DNA from: Chitinophagaceae bacterium
Lineage (GTDB): Bacteria; Bacteroidota; Bacteroidia; Chitinophagales; Chitinophagaceae
Length of the DNA: 64,000 bases
Reading direction: 5' to 3'
Assembly: GCA_023957125.1 (NCBI GenBank)
Contig: JAMLHL010000020.1
Span: 1-64,000, forward strand
Below, piece after piece: positions 7,919 through 17,250 of this stretch. How positions within the stretch are numbered: the stretch's first letter is position 1; the number at the start of each line of letters is the position of its first letter. Below the pieces are notes generated by a model that made no database searches, was not told where the DNA came from, and saw only the letters and a list, made by a program, of their open reading frames with translations. Both the position numbers and the translations under genes were made by a program.

Positions 7919-7992
7919 AGCCAGTGGAGGGATTCGAACCCCCGACCAGCTGATTACAAATCAGCTGCTCTGGCCAACTGAGCTACACTGGC
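7919..7992 (-). tRNA. tRNA-Thr (TGT)
   Basis: The acceptor GCCAGTG pairs with CACTGGC. The anticodon stem CTGAT/ATCAG encloses loop TTGTA with anticodon TGT, and the T-loop is TTCGAAT. First gene of the tRNA cluster transcript. Discriminator T; CCA not encoded. Confidence 0.95.
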
Positions 7993-8062
7993 ATTTAATT
8001 GAAATCCAATACTGTAAAGAACTTCATACCCCACAATGCTTCCACCCCATTTTTTGGGAAGG

Positions 8063-8091
8063 CAAAGGTAATGGAAATCTTTAAATGCAAA
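8063..8091 (-). promoter_or_regulatory. Promoter of the tRNA-Thr-Tyr-Gly-Thr-tuf cluster
   Basis: On the minus strand TTTG, 17 bases, then TACCTTTG: a full Bacteroidota-type promoter about 70 bases ahead of tRNA-Thr(TGT). Confidence 0.75.
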
Positions 8092-8170
8092 AATTTAAAA
8101 ACACAATTTTTTGCGGGAAGAACAGGCGGGTATATAAAACCATCTTAACGGCAAAGACCCGGTGGTATAT

Positions 8171-8193
8171 AAAAAAGGGTCCGTAAAGGACCC
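8171..8193 (-). terminator. Intrinsic terminator after hpf
   Basis: On the minus strand GGGTCC and GGACCC flank a five-base loop and are followed by six T's. It lies eight bases past the hpf stop. Confidence 0.9.
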
Positions 8194-8200
8194 CTCTTAT

Positions 8201-8506
8201 TCATGCAGCTTGCATTTGTTTGTCTTTCTTTCGTTTGATCTGCTCCACAATGGAATTTAACGCAGCGTCAAACGACTCTTCAAAAGATTTAGAAGATTCT
8301 TTGGAGAAAAAGGCATAACGTGGCACTTTTACTTTGATCTCCGCCACCTTGTCTTTGACCTGGTGCGCCACATTATCCAGTCGCAGGTACACATCAATCG
8401 TAGTGATCCTGTCGTGGAAATTGTTCAGTTTTTTGATCTTTTTGCTAACATGCTCAAGCAATTTCGATGAGGCATCAAAACGCACTGTTTGAATGTTTAC
8501 ATTCAT
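8201..8506 (-). CDS. hpf: Ribosome hibernation promoting factor (HPF/RaiA family)
   Basis: A short-form factor of about 101 residues that binds the 30S A/P-site region in stationary phase. The fold begins MNVNIQTVRFDAS and shows LLEHVSKKIKKL and the ...DKVAEIKVKVP strand typical of the family. It lacks the C-terminal dimerisation domain of long HPF. The ORF is open 14 codons further upstream, but that start lies inside the promoter box at 8542-8549, so the ATG at 8506 is chosen. It lies between xerC and the tRNA cluster, as in related genomes, and ends at a strong terminator. Confidence 0.93.
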   Translation of the reverse strand: MNVNIQTVRFDASSKLLEHVSKKIKKLNNFHDRITTIDVYLRLDNVAHQVKDKVAEIKVKVPRYAFFSKESSKSFEESFDAALNSIVEQIKRKKDKQMQAA

Positions 8507-8541
8507 GATAATCCAGTTTAATTTCTGTGAACAATTAATAA

Positions 8542-8549
8542 CAAACATA
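8542..8549 (-). promoter_or_regulatory. hpf promoter -7 box
   Basis: TATGTTTG on the minus strand matches TAnnTTTG. It places the start site near 8535, giving a leader of about 30 bases before the hpf ATG and excluding the longer ORF start. Confidence 0.55.
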
Positions 8550-8676
8550 AAAAGAACTTACGCTGCGGTAACTGCAAACCGCAACACGTCCAAGTTAAGC
8601 TTTTTGTATAAGAATTCAAATAAAATTTTATTGCACAGAATGGGTTATTTCTTTATCATGGAGACTGCCCGCCCGG

Positions 8677-9582
8677 TCAGGCTTTGGGGTGGGCTTTTTG
8701 ATATACCTCCCTGAGCCTTTCAATGGTAAGATGCGTATAAACCTGGGTAGCAGCCAGGCTGGAATGGCCCAGCAGTTCTTTCACCGCATTCAAGTCGGCA
8801 CCCTGGTTGAGCAGGTGCGTCGCGAACGTATGGCGGAGCACATGCGGGCTTTTTTTCTTAAGGGTTGTTACCAAAGACAGGTATTTTTTCACCACCAGGT
8901 AAACGTATTTAGGATAGAGTTTTTTCCCTTTTGTGTCCACCAGGAGGAAAGAGGTATCGGGCGCTTCATGAACCTTCCGTTTCAGGATCATATAAGCTTC
9001 GAGATCAGCCGCCAATTCGCCGCTCACAGGGATGATTCTTTCTTTGTTGCCTTTGCCCAAGACTTTCAGGCTTTTCTGTCCGGGGTTTATCTCGTTTTCC
9101 TTCAGATTGACCAGTTCGCTCCGCCTCATGCCTGTTGTGTAAAGCAAAGCGAGGATCAACCGCTCCGTTGCCCCCCGCCATCCATCTTCAAACGCTACAT
9201 GATCAAAAAGGGTTTTTGTGTGTTTTTGTTCCACAAAAACCGGTAACCTTTTAGGTATCTTAGGCGAAAGGATCGTTGCCATCGGGGTAGTTTCCAACAC
9301 ACCGGTTTTCAGAAGATATTTAAAAAAAGATTTAAGTGATGAGATCTTCCGGTTGACCGTTTTTGCAGAATGGTGTTTCATCACATCGGCCAGCCACAAC
9401 CGGATATGCGAAGAGGAGATATCCCGCGGAGGATCAAAAGGATGTTTTTCTTTTTTAAGAAATTCGAAGAGTTGTTCCAGGTCTTTCCTGTAAGCGGTAA
9501 CCGTATGGGGGGAATACCTCTTTTCAAAACTGAGGTAATCAAGAAAAGCTTGTATTTGATTATCAGAGATAGTACCGGGCAT
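8677..9582 (-). CDS. xerC: Tyrosine recombinase XerC/XerD-type
   Basis: A 301-residue recombinase, most likely the chromosome-dimer resolvase. The N-terminal SAM-like DNA-binding domain (about 5-90) is followed by a catalytic domain with TGMRRSEL (first Arg), GKGNKER (Lys), His-247/Arg-250 in HVLRH, His-273 in LGHSS, and nucleophile Tyr-282 in VYTH. Length and motifs are those of Xer proteins rather than phage integrases. Its place between rpsU and hpf is the normal housekeeping position in Bacteroidota, with no att-like repeats or phage genes nearby. Confidence 0.93.
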   Translation of the reverse strand: MPGTISDNQIQAFLDYLSFEKRYSPHTVTAYRKDLEQLFEFLKKEKHPFDPPRDISSSHIRLWLADVMKHHSAKTVNRKISSLKSFFKYLLKTGVLETTPMATILSPKIPKRLPVFVEQKHTKTLFDHVAFEDGWRGATERLILALLYTTGMRRSELVNLKENEINPGQKSLKVLGKGNKERIIPVSGELAADLEAYMILKRKVHEAPDTSFLLVDTKGKKLYPKYVYLVVKKYLSLVTTLKKKSPHVLRHTFATHLLNQGADLNAVKELLGHSSLAATQVYTHLTIERLREVYQKAHPKA

Positions 9583-9619
9583 AAAAAAAGACAGCCATAA
9601 AGTTAAACACTCTACGGCT
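9583..9619 (-). terminator. Hairpin and T-run between rpsU and xerC
   Basis: AGCCGTA and TATGGCT (seven pairs, one G-U) enclose 13 bases, followed by GTC and seven T's that abut the xerC ATG. Probably a partial terminator or attenuator that lets rpsU be expressed more than xerC. Confidence 0.5.
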
Positions 9620-9646
9620 ACCTTTTACAATTATTTACTGAATATG

Positions 9647-9847
9647 CTATTTGGGTTCGATCTTGCCGATGGCCACATTTTGGCGGTAGATGGCCTTTAA
9701 TTTCTGACCCCTGCGTTTTATTGACGGCTTGGTAAAAGACTGGCGCCCCCTGAGCTGTAACAGAATTTTAGCTTTTTCAAACTTCTTCTTATACTTTTTA
9801 AGCGCTTTGTCTATGTTTTCGCAATCTTTGGAATCAATAATCAGCAT
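9647..9847 (-). CDS. rpsU: 30S ribosomal protein S21
   Basis: A 66-residue, very basic protein of the small subunit. It opens MLIIDSKDCENIDKALKKYK, followed by the family segment RGRQSFTKPS, and is Lys/Arg-rich throughout. Length is normal. It heads the rpsU-xerC-hpf unit and has the best-formed promoter of the window (9881-9911). Confidence 0.95.
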   Translation of the reverse strand: MLIIDSKDCENIDKALKKYKKKFEKAKILLQLRGRQSFTKPSIKRRGQKLKAIYRQNVAIGKIEPK

Positions 9848-9880
9848 AATTTTTTATTCCTTTTTCAGTTTTAAGGAGCG

Positions 9881-9911
9881 CAAAGATAAGAGGTTGGCTC
9901 TAAAATCCAAA
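9881..9911 (-). promoter_or_regulatory. rpsU promoter
   Basis: On the minus strand TTTG, exactly 19 bases, TATCTTTG: a perfect match to the Bacteroidota primary-sigma consensus. It lies about 35 bases before the rpsU ATG and diverges from ribE. Confidence 0.85.
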
Positions 9912-9951
9912 ACAAATTAAAAAATTCCTTTTACATTGCTAATTTGCAGGC

Positions 9952-10545
9952 ATGTTTACCGGGATCATAGAAACTGTTGGCAGGGTAATTTCCGTTCATA
10001 ACAGCGGCGGTAATAAACAATTCCGGGTTGATTCGGCTATCGGTTGCTCTCTTAAACCCGATCAAAGTGTAGCCCATAACGGGGTTTGCCTTACGGTAGA
10101 AGAAGTGGAGGGCAATGTTCACCGGGTTACAGCCATTGAAGAAACTCTGCAAAAAACCAATCTCGGCACCTGGAAACCGGGGGAAAAGATCAATCTTGAA
10201 CGATGTTTAACCCCGGGCAGTCGTCTGGACGGTCATATTGTGCAGGGCCATGTAGACACCACGGCCGTTTGTATAGAAAAAAAGGCATTCAACGGAAGCC
10301 TGGAATTCCGCTTCCGGTTCCCCGAAAAATTCGCCCCCCTGATCATCGAAAAAGGTTCCGTCTGTGTAAACGGGATCAGTCTTACTGCTTTTAACGTTGG
10401 TACAGACACTTTTTCCGTAGCCATCATTCCCTATACTTTTGAACATACCAATATGCAATTCCTGGAAAAAGGGAGTGATGTGAATGTTGAATTTGACATG
10501 GTAGGAAAATACGTGGTGAGGGGAATGGAAAATACCAGGAACTAA
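9952..10545 (+). CDS. ribE: Riboflavin synthase, alpha subunit
   Basis: A 197-residue enzyme dismutating two 6,7-dimethyl-8-ribityllumazine molecules to riboflavin. It has the two internal lumazine-binding repeats: the first begins MFTGIIETVGRV and the second GHIVQGHVDTTAV. SVAHNGVCLTVEE and SVCVNGISLTAF are the matching repeat signatures. Length is normal. No FMN riboswitch is seen in the short leader. The start ATG lies only four bases after a TAATTTG-like box, so the mRNA may have almost no leader. It is divergent from rpsU. Confidence 0.96.
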   Translation: MFTGIIETVGRVISVHNSGGNKQFRVDSAIGCSLKPDQSVAHNGVCLTVEEVEGNVHRVTAIEETLQKTNLGTWKPGEKINLERCLTPGSRLDGHIVQGHVDTTAVCIEKKAFNGSLEFRFRFPEKFAPLIIEKGSVCVNGISLTAFNVGTDTFSVAIIPYTFEHTNMQFLEKGSDVNVEFDMVGKYVVRGMENTRN

Positions 10546-10557
10546 AAAAGGCTCAGT

Positions 10558-11577
10558 ATGAATGATATTGCTCATTGCTACATTAACAAATTTTCAGCAT
10601 TATTGAAAAACTTACCAATTAAGGAACTTAGTCCGAACTCATATTTAGAAGCTTATTTAGAACACCTTATTGTTAACAATCAATTTTTCCTGCATATTTA
10701 CGCGTCAGTACTCAATGAGCTATTACACAAAAGTGACAAATCTAAAGAACAAATTACGCTGGTTGATTATGGCGCCGGTAATGGATTGCTGGGGCTGTTT
10801 GCAAAGTATTGCGGCTTTGGCAAGGTAATCCTCTCAGACATATCGCCTGCACGCTGCCAGTCGCAGAAGATGCTCTCAGAAAAAATCAGTATCTACCCGG
10901 ATGATATAATTTGTGGCGATGTTGATTCTTTGGAAGAAGGTTTAGCCGCTTCCCCCGATGCCATAATAGGCACCGATGTAATTGAGCATATTTATGACCT
11001 GGATCTTTTTTTTTCAACACTACAGCGACTGAATAAAACCCTGGTCATTATTTTCACAACAGCTTCAAATGAAAAAAACTGGTTGAAAAAAAAATGGCTG
11101 ATGCGATTACAAAAAAAAGACGAATGGGAGGGTTGGAAAAAAAACGAGTATAGCCAGGCAATACCTCCATTCAGAGAAACGAGAGAAGCCATTATCAGGG
11201 AAGCTTTGCAGTGCCCCGAACTTGCTTCTGTTGAAGCGCTCGTAACCGGCACCCGGGGATTGCGCAAGGTGGATATAATCTGCGCATGCAAAATATACGA
11301 GCAAAAAAACATTTTGCCTGTGCAACCGAGGCATCCCACCAATACGTGCGACCCAATAACCGGGAGTTGGACAGAAAGATTGTTGGCGCACAATGAATAT
11401 AGAAATCTCTATGAGAAATACGGGTTTTCTCTTGATATAAAAAATGGGTTTTATAACGAATACCAGAAAAATCTTAAAGGGTTTATATTTCAATGCATGA
11501 ATACTTTAATCCGGCATGCCGGAAAAGCCGGAAGCTTTTTCAGCCCCTATATTATGTTAACGGGTTTGCGTAAATAA
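10558..11577 (+). CDS. Class I SAM-dependent methyltransferase
   Basis: A 339-residue protein with the Rossmann-like SAM fold. Motif I is VDYGAGNGLLG (about residues 62-72), motif II LSDISPARC, and the acidic motif IIGTDVIEHIYDL. It starts 12 bases after the ribE stop and could be co-transcribed with it, but base composition drops to AT-rich here and the next genes are glycan-related. The acceptor is unknown; a sugar or lipid carrier of the surface glycan is the contextual guess. Confidence 0.75.
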   Translation: MNDIAHCYINKFSALLKNLPIKELSPNSYLEAYLEHLIVNNQFFLHIYASVLNELLHKSDKSKEQITLVDYGAGNGLLGLFAKYCGFGKVILSDISPARCQSQKMLSEKISIYPDDIICGDVDSLEEGLAASPDAIIGTDVIEHIYDLDLFFSTLQRLNKTLVIIFTTASNEKNWLKKKWLMRLQKKDEWEGWKKNEYSQAIPPFRETREAIIREALQCPELASVEALVTGTRGLRKVDIICACKIYEQKNILPVQPRHPTNTCDPITGSWTERLLAHNEYRNLYEKYGFSLDIKNGFYNEYQKNLKGFIFQCMNTLIRHAGKAGSFFSPYIMLTGLRK

Positions 11578-11898
11578 TAGAGAAGATTTCAAAACCTCAA
11601 TAGTCTATTCATTCTCCAATAAGCTGACCACTCTGATTAACCCAGTGAAGTATTATAATAGTTATTAATATTATTAATTAGCTGAGTTTTTTTAAAATCA
11701 TCTATTTATTGGATGGCGAGATTAGCGCGGATTATATATAATCCCATTTTTTGCATGCCTATTTCTCGCTATTTGATAACTCAAGTTTTAATCAGGGGCA
11801 TTTATACAATGATACGGCAAGGAATGATACTCTTAAAAATATTTAAGGTGGTTTTTAAATTTTAGTAGTTTCACACCATAAACTACTATAAACAGAAA
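11578..11898 (+). other. Non-coding AT-rich spacer
   Basis: No ORF of note, RNA gene or clear hairpin is seen. A degenerate TAGTAGTTTC about 35 bases before the GT2 start may be a weak promoter. The spacer is strongly AT-rich like the genes beside it. Confidence 0.5.
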
Positions 11899-12819
11899 AT
11901 GTCATTAATTTCCATCATCATTCCTATTTATGATGAAGAAGAGAATATTTATCCTCTTTATGAAGAGATCAAAATAATTACCCCCCCGGCATTTGAGGTA
12001 ATTTGGGTAGATGATGGAAGCACCGATGACTCATTAAAAAAAATCGCTGCTATTTCGGCATCAGATGATCGCGTAAAATGTATTTCTCTTTCCAGAAACT
12101 TCGGTCACCAGGCTGCTCTCTTGGCTGGCCTACGTTTTGCAAAAGGAGAATCCATCATTATAATGGATGGTGATTTTCAGCATCCCCCATCGTTAATACC
12201 TCTTTTTTTAGAAAAACTTTCAGCAGGATATGATATTGTGTCGGGAAAAAGAACAACGACGGAAAATATTTCCTACTTGAAAAAAACTAGCAGTAGGTTT
12301 TATTATAAACTTATTAATTTTCTTTCAGACACACATATTGAAGAAAACACGGCGGACTTTCGGGCTTTCAACAGGAAAGTGCTAAATGTCATATTACAAT
12401 TTGATGAAAAAGAAATTTTTTTACGTGGCATTTTCAGTTGGATTGGCTTCAAAAAAAATATTGTAAATTATAAATCACCAGAAAGAAAGTTCGGATACAG
12501 CAAGTATTCTTCCGCAAAGATGTTCCGGCTAGGCGTCAAAGGTGTATTGTCGTTTAGCTTTAAACCATTAAGAATATCATTAGTCATTGGAACAATCATT
12601 TCCATCGTTGCTTTTATTTTTGCAATAAATGCAGTAATTGCTTATCTCAGTGGCCATACAGTACCGGGCTGGACGTCATTAATAATAGCGGTTATGATGT
12701 TTGGAGGCATACAGCTTTTATTTCTCGGACTAATTGGTGAGTATATAGCCAGTTTATTTACAGAAATAAAAAACAGGCCTTTGTATATTATAGATCAAAC
12801 AATCAATATCTCCGAATAA
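11899..12819 (+). CDS. Family 2 glycosyltransferase, polyprenyl-phosphate type (GtrB/DPM1-like)
   Basis: A 306-residue enzyme predicted to move a sugar from a nucleotide donor onto a lipid phosphate carrier on the cytoplasmic face. The GT-A domain shows VDDGSTDDSL (about 39-48), a conserved SRNFGHQAALLAGL, and the metal-binding MDGDFQHPP. Two C-terminal transmembrane helices (about 228-250 and 262-285) end the protein, as in GtrB. Such enzymes supply lipid-linked sugars to large multi-span glycosyltransferases, for which the YfhO-like protein at 13803 is a candidate partner (inference). Confidence 0.88.
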   Translation: MSLISIIIPIYDEEENIYPLYEEIKIITPPAFEVIWVDDGSTDDSLKKIAAISASDDRVKCISLSRNFGHQAALLAGLRFAKGESIIIMDGDFQHPPSLIPLFLEKLSAGYDIVSGKRTTTENISYLKKTSSRFYYKLINFLSDTHIEENTADFRAFNRKVLNVILQFDEKEIFLRGIFSWIGFKKNIVNYKSPERKFGYSKYSSAKMFRLGVKGVLSFSFKPLRISLVIGTIISIVAFIFAINAVIAYLSGHTVPGWTSLIIAVMMFGGIQLLFLGLIGEYIASLFTEIKNRPLYIIDQTINISE

Positions 12820-12839
12820 GTCCGTTAAACCGCAATTAT

Positions 12840-13742
12840 TTATCTCCGTGCCACCGCAGCTTCCAATATACCCGTAGGCAGGTAAACGGTTCTGTTGGAA
12901 AGCGCCGGCGGGAGCCTGCCAAATCCAAAATAATCCGTATAATAACCCAAAGGATAAGGTAAAACAGCAGACTTAACTTTTATTTTAGTCGGGACGGCGG
13001 AAAGACTACTTTTACATATTTCATTCAGCATTATTCTCATCCCTTTTTTAGAAGGGATGCACAAGTGCTCGCCGGGAAGAAAATAAGGCCATCGTTTTTT
13101 TAAAAAACGCGCAGCCATACTCCCGTAATCAGGCACTGTGATATACAAACATCCACCCGGCTTGAGCCTGTTCACCAGGTCGCCCGTCAATCGGTCTGGC
13201 CACATAATATGCTCCAATACGGTTATTAGAAAAATCACATCAAACTTCCTCTCTTTTTCAATTTTTCCAAGTCCGCCGTCAAGGTTTAAATCCGTTTTTA
13301 CCCAGTTTATATTTTTCACTCGGTCCAATAAAGGCGGCCTGTCATGAAAATCAACCGAAGTTCCGGATGATAAAGGGAATTGCTCGGATAAAAGGAAGGA
13401 TATATCTCCGTTACCCGCCCCAACATCAAGCCAGGAAAACGCTTCCGTTGTGTTTACTACTTGTTTTAACGCCCGCTTAATACATTGATTATACCAGGTT
13501 GTCAATGGATTTTTATCCCTGATTTCTTTTATCGCCGGAATAAGACCACCTGAAAACGAATCATACAATTGTTCTATTTGTTCCTGTTCCGGCAGTGGCA
13601 GGGTAAGACCCGATCCACACCCGATACACTTATAAAAATCAAAAGGGCCGTGGTCTTTCTTATAAGGGTGATGTAGATCGGAATAGGTTAACTTTAAGTT
13701 CCCGCTTTTACAAAAACAACATATTTTTATCTCTTCGCTCAT
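12840..13742 (-). CDS. SAM-dependent methyltransferase with N-terminal zinc-ribbon
   Basis: A 300-residue protein. The N-terminus has two Cys pairs (CCFC near 8-11 and CIGCG near 39-43), a zinc-binding head common in sugar-modifying methyltransferases. A SAM domain follows with WLDVGAGNGDISFLL (about 103-117) and IFLITVLEHIMWPD. It faces the GT2 gene tail-to-tail (20 bases apart) and is read away from the YfhO-like gene. Substrate unknown; a nucleotide-linked or lipid-linked sugar is likely from context. Confidence 0.8.
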   Translation of the reverse strand: MSEEIKICCFCKSGNLKLTYSDLHHPYKKDHGPFDFYKCIGCGSGLTLPLPEQEQIEQLYDSFSGGLIPAIKEIRDKNPLTTWYNQCIKRALKQVVNTTEAFSWLDVGAGNGDISFLLSEQFPLSSGTSVDFHDRPPLLDRVKNINWVKTDLNLDGGLGKIEKERKFDVIFLITVLEHIMWPDRLTGDLVNRLKPGGCLYITVPDYGSMAARFLKKRWPYFLPGEHLCIPSKKGMRIMLNEICKSSLSAVPTKIKVKSAVLPYPLGYYTDYFGFGRLPPALSNRTVYLPTGILEAAVARR

Positions 13743-13802
13743 GATTTATATCTGCCGAAAATAATAAATACTAAATTAGTCATAAAATCAAACCTCTTTA
13801 TA

Positions 13803-15866
13803 TTGCGATCAACCATCAAAACCTTTGGCTTTTTCTTATTGCTCACTTTTATCGCTTACTTACCCGTCACTTCCTTTTTATTTGCATTAAAGAACGATGC
13901 TTTTACGGGCTATTTTCCCCCGAAGTTTTTCATGAGTGAGAGCATTCATGCCGGTTACCTCCCTTTATGGAATCCTTATATTAATTACGGACTTCCCCAA
14001 TATGGCGATATGAGCAGTGGTTTCTGGAGTCCTGTTACCTGGCTGGTAGCATCAACTATCGGTTATAATGCCTACAGCTTCACTGTTGAAGAAGTATTTT
14101 ATTTATTTATGGCTGGTATGGGTATGTATTATCTGACTTCCTGCTGGGGTTTGAAAAACAAAACAAGATTAATTGCCGGCATAGCTTATATGTGCAGTGG
14201 TTATATGGTAGGTCATCTTCAACATTTTAACTGGATAGCCGGCGCCGCCTTTCTCCCCTGGTGCTTATATACATACCTGAATGCCTTAAAAAATACCCAT
14301 GCGATCAATCTCCTGAAATTGGCGCTGGCTTTCAGCCTTTTCTTTAGTTCAGCCCATCCCGGACTGATTATAGGCGTTATCTACTTTTTTTTATTTATTT
14401 TCCTGGCATCTGTATTAAATAAGATTTTTACAGGCCACAAACCAGTTCGAATAATAAAAGAAACAGGTGTTACCAATCTTATTATCCTGTGCACAATTCT
14501 TCTTTTTATTATCGGCCCGGTTATCGGTTACCTGGAAGTGTTGCCTCATATAAGCAGGTCTGGGAAATTATCAATAGCATCTATTGGAGATGGCGCTACA
14601 CTTCAAAGCTGGATTTCTACCATCCTACCACTGGCTGTCACCAAAAACGACGCATTCTACGCAACTGACATCAGCATCAGAAATTCCTATTTCGGGTTGC
14701 TTTTTATACTTCTTCTCTTGTCGGGAATCTTTTATAAAAAAACGAAATGGCAACATTTATTACTGATTATCGGGATATTCTTTTTATTATTAAGCGGAGA
14801 AGCGTTTAAAAAATTTTCTTTCAACTACCTCCCGCTCATAGGTCATGTCAGGCTGAGCGGCGAGTTTAGAATATTCGCTATTTTTTCCTTCATTCTTTTT
14901 TCGGCAATACAACTGGACAAAACATACAAAGAGGGTGTCCGGACCAGCCTTCGATACTGCTTCTCTTTTCTGATGATTCTTTTGAGTATAGCTTTACTTT
15001 ATTCATTCTACCACATCATGCTTACAAAAGATTCTATTTTCTATCATAACATAATTTATACGGATAAAGAATGGAGGGCAGCACTCAAACAAACAATAGA
15101 TTGCATCACCGGGTATGACGCTATGTTTTTTCAGGGAATAGTGCAAATGTTTATTTTATCTGCCATTTATAACGCCCTGAAAAAAGAAAAGAAAACAAAG
15201 GTTTTTTACCTGGCAATTATGGAAATAACATTTGCCTGCCTGGTAAACATCCCATTTACCGGTGTGGGAAAGGCATCGGTAAAAGAGGTTGCACATTTGT
15301 TAAACCGTAGTCCAAAAGGTATTCCCATTCCTACATTTCAACCAACCGTTGATAACGATATCTTACCCCCAGAGCAAACAAAAATGATCGGCGACTGGTC
15401 TTTTTACAATAAACAATTGGGGGTTGTTCACCATGTACCCTATCCCATTAACCTTAATAACACCGGCAGCTTTTTCACTAATTCGCACATCACCAACATC
15501 CATAAGAAAAGCTATATCTATTTATCCGGCGATAGTACGCATAACAATGCCGGTATAGAAGTAACCCATTTTTCTCCCAATAGCATCAACTTTAAGGTAA
15601 ACGCGGTATCCCCATCAATCCTGGTGTATAAACAAAACTATTATCCTGCCTGGACGAACACCATCAACGGATTTCCCGCCAATATCGAAAAGTCAGAAAA
15701 AACATTTTTATCCACATACCTAAACAAGGGTGAACAGGAGGTTTCATTTCGTTTTGTCAATAAAAAAATAACCTGGCTGGTCTTCATTAATTTGTCGCTT
15801 TTCTGGTTAACATGTATCATACTGATAACTGTTTCGATTCGAAAAAATGCGGGGAGGCAAACGTAA
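13803..15866 (+). CDS. YfhO-like multi-span membrane protein
   Basis: A 687-residue protein with about twelve predicted transmembrane segments. The N-terminal part shows the YfhO-like NDAFTGYFPPKFF and GYLPLWNPYINYGLPQYGDM patterns, in which acidic residues follow the first span as in GT-C glycosyltransferases. A soluble C-terminal stretch (about 500-650) with beta-rich sequence ends in one last helix. The start codon is TTG; no nearby in-frame ATG fits the first span. It is likely to transfer sugars from a lipid carrier on the outer side of the inner membrane, with the GT2 gene at 11899 supplying the donor (inference). Confidence 0.75.
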   Translation: MRSTIKTFGFFLLLTFIAYLPVTSFLFALKNDAFTGYFPPKFFMSESIHAGYLPLWNPYINYGLPQYGDMSSGFWSPVTWLVASTIGYNAYSFTVEEVFYLFMAGMGMYYLTSCWGLKNKTRLIAGIAYMCSGYMVGHLQHFNWIAGAAFLPWCLYTYLNALKNTHAINLLKLALAFSLFFSSAHPGLIIGVIYFFLFIFLASVLNKIFTGHKPVRIIKETGVTNLIILCTILLFIIGPVIGYLEVLPHISRSGKLSIASIGDGATLQSWISTILPLAVTKNDAFYATDISIRNSYFGLLFILLLLSGIFYKKTKWQHLLLIIGIFFLLLSGEAFKKFSFNYLPLIGHVRLSGEFRIFAIFSFILFSAIQLDKTYKEGVRTSLRYCFSFLMILLSIALLYSFYHIMLTKDSIFYHNIIYTDKEWRAALKQTIDCITGYDAMFFQGIVQMFILSAIYNALKKEKKTKVFYLAIMEITFACLVNIPFTGVGKASVKEVAHLLNRSPKGIPIPTFQPTVDNDILPPEQTKMIGDWSFYNKQLGVVHHVPYPINLNNTGSFFTNSHITNIHKKSYIYLSGDSTHNNAGIEVTHFSPNSINFKVNAVSPSILVYKQNYYPAWTNTINGFPANIEKSEKTFLSTYLNKGEQEVSFRFVNKKITWLVFINLSLFWLTCIILITVSIRKNAGRQT

Positions 15867-15974
15867 ATAACTTTGCAAAACGCTTTCAAAAAAAGGACTC
15901 AATCCGTAGTCGCCATTCTCTTTTTATTCTCTCCTTGTCCGCCAGATACAATTGACACTAGGCATAATAACCAT

Positions 15975-17099
15975 TTATGCGGTTTTCATCGCCAGGAATT
16001 TCGATTCAACATATCGGTAGCTGACGTGTGAAACTATTACGGTAATCAATAAAGCAACAAGGCCTTGTATTAGTCTATATCCAGTTGATGACGGCGTATC
16101 GGCAGTAAAAAAACCGAATTGTGTTTGCAACAAAACCATTATCAATGCGTGATATACGTAGAGACCGTAAGATATTTTCCCGAGATAGTTAAGGAGCGCG
16201 AATCTTCCAACATTAAATATCCGGCGTTCATTGAAGCTCTGGTCGTACAAAATCAACCCAAAGCAAACGCTTTTCACAATACTCAACATTACGAAGCCCG
16301 GATTAAGAAGATAGCAGAAAGGAAGTATCACATATATGGACGCGAAAAGCAACGCGCTTATCTTCTTCGGAACTCTACCCCCCTTTCCCGTCAAATAAAC
16401 CCATGCAGCCAGCGCCCCGGCACAAAAATTTTGCAACACAAACAAGCTATGAATAGCCAACAGATTTTCTGATCCGGGGTGAACGTGGAGGTAATAGTAA
16501 CTAAACGCAACGCTTAACCCAAAAAGGAGCAGGATAAGGAATCCGGTTACATACCTTGAAATAAACTTTATGAATATTCCCCATACAAGATAAAATTGCT
16601 CTTCAATTGAAATAGACCAAAGAATAAGAAGAGCAAAAGTGAAGTCGCTCCCACTGTGAATGATATAAAAATTGACGTAAAATAGAGCAAATGGCCAAAA
16701 CGACGGCAGCGTTGGGCCCTTCGCTCCTAACACAGATACAGCAAGAGGCAACAGTAGAAAACAAATTATTACGACGATCCAATAAGCGGGCCATATCCTG
16801 AGTATCCTGTTCCTATAATATTTTAGTAATCTGACTTCCCCAATTCTTTCCTTTTCAGTCATTAATCTGTAGGTAATTAAAAAACTTGAAAGTGAAAAGA
16901 AAAAAGGCACGCCCAAATAATCAAAAGACAACATTTTCAGCAAACCATCAATAAATATATTCCCGGTATCATGAATCAGACCAACATGAGATATAAAAAC
17001 ACCTAAAAAAGAAAAAAACCTTAGTGCATCAAGGTTCTTAAAATAGGAAGGTCGGCTTTCCCTTATATTTATAGTGCCTTCACCTCGCGGGTAATTCAT
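15975..17099 (-). CDS. Acyltransferase family 3 membrane protein (OafA/YrhL-like)
   Basis: A 374-residue integral membrane protein with about ten helices. The first segment carries the family signature NLDALRFFSFLGVFISH with its conserved His, and SIEEQFYLVWG contains the second conserved motif. Members O-acylate (usually acetylate) surface polysaccharides or peptidoglycan. There is no SGNH extension. It is the last gene of the AT-rich glycan patch. The substrate cannot be told from sequence. Confidence 0.88.
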   Translation of the reverse strand: MNYPRGEGTINIRESRPSYFKNLDALRFFSFLGVFISHVGLIHDTGNIFIDGLLKMLSFDYLGVPFFFSLSSFLITYRLMTEKERIGEVRLLKYYRNRILRIWPAYWIVVIICFLLLPLAVSVLGAKGPTLPSFWPFALFYVNFYIIHSGSDFTFALLILWSISIEEQFYLVWGIFIKFISRYVTGFLILLLFGLSVAFSYYYLHVHPGSENLLAIHSLFVLQNFCAGALAAWVYLTGKGGRVPKKISALLFASIYVILPFCYLLNPGFVMLSIVKSVCFGLILYDQSFNERRIFNVGRFALLNYLGKISYGLYVYHALIMVLLQTQFGFFTADTPSSTGYRLIQGLVALLITVIVSHVSYRYVESKFLAMKTA

Positions 17100-17250
17100 A
17101 TTTTCTCTATTACGTTGTTCTGAGACTCAGCTTTCGGGTGTTCAAGCCCATAACTTTCGCTTTGAAACCGCTACCAGTTTATTTGATCACCACAAAAAAA
17201 CGAACCCGGTCACTCGCCAAAATCAACAGAAAATGAATCCACAACTCGGA

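Noticed and set aside
8677..9582. Integrase of a mobile element next to a tRNA cluster
   Set aside because: Length, motifs and the rpsU-xerC-hpf setting are those of the chromosomal Xer recombinase; no att repeats or cargo genes are seen.
9912..9951. FMN riboswitch ahead of ribE
   Set aside because: Only about 40 bases separate the divergent rpsU promoter from the ATG, too short for the element, and its conserved core is absent.
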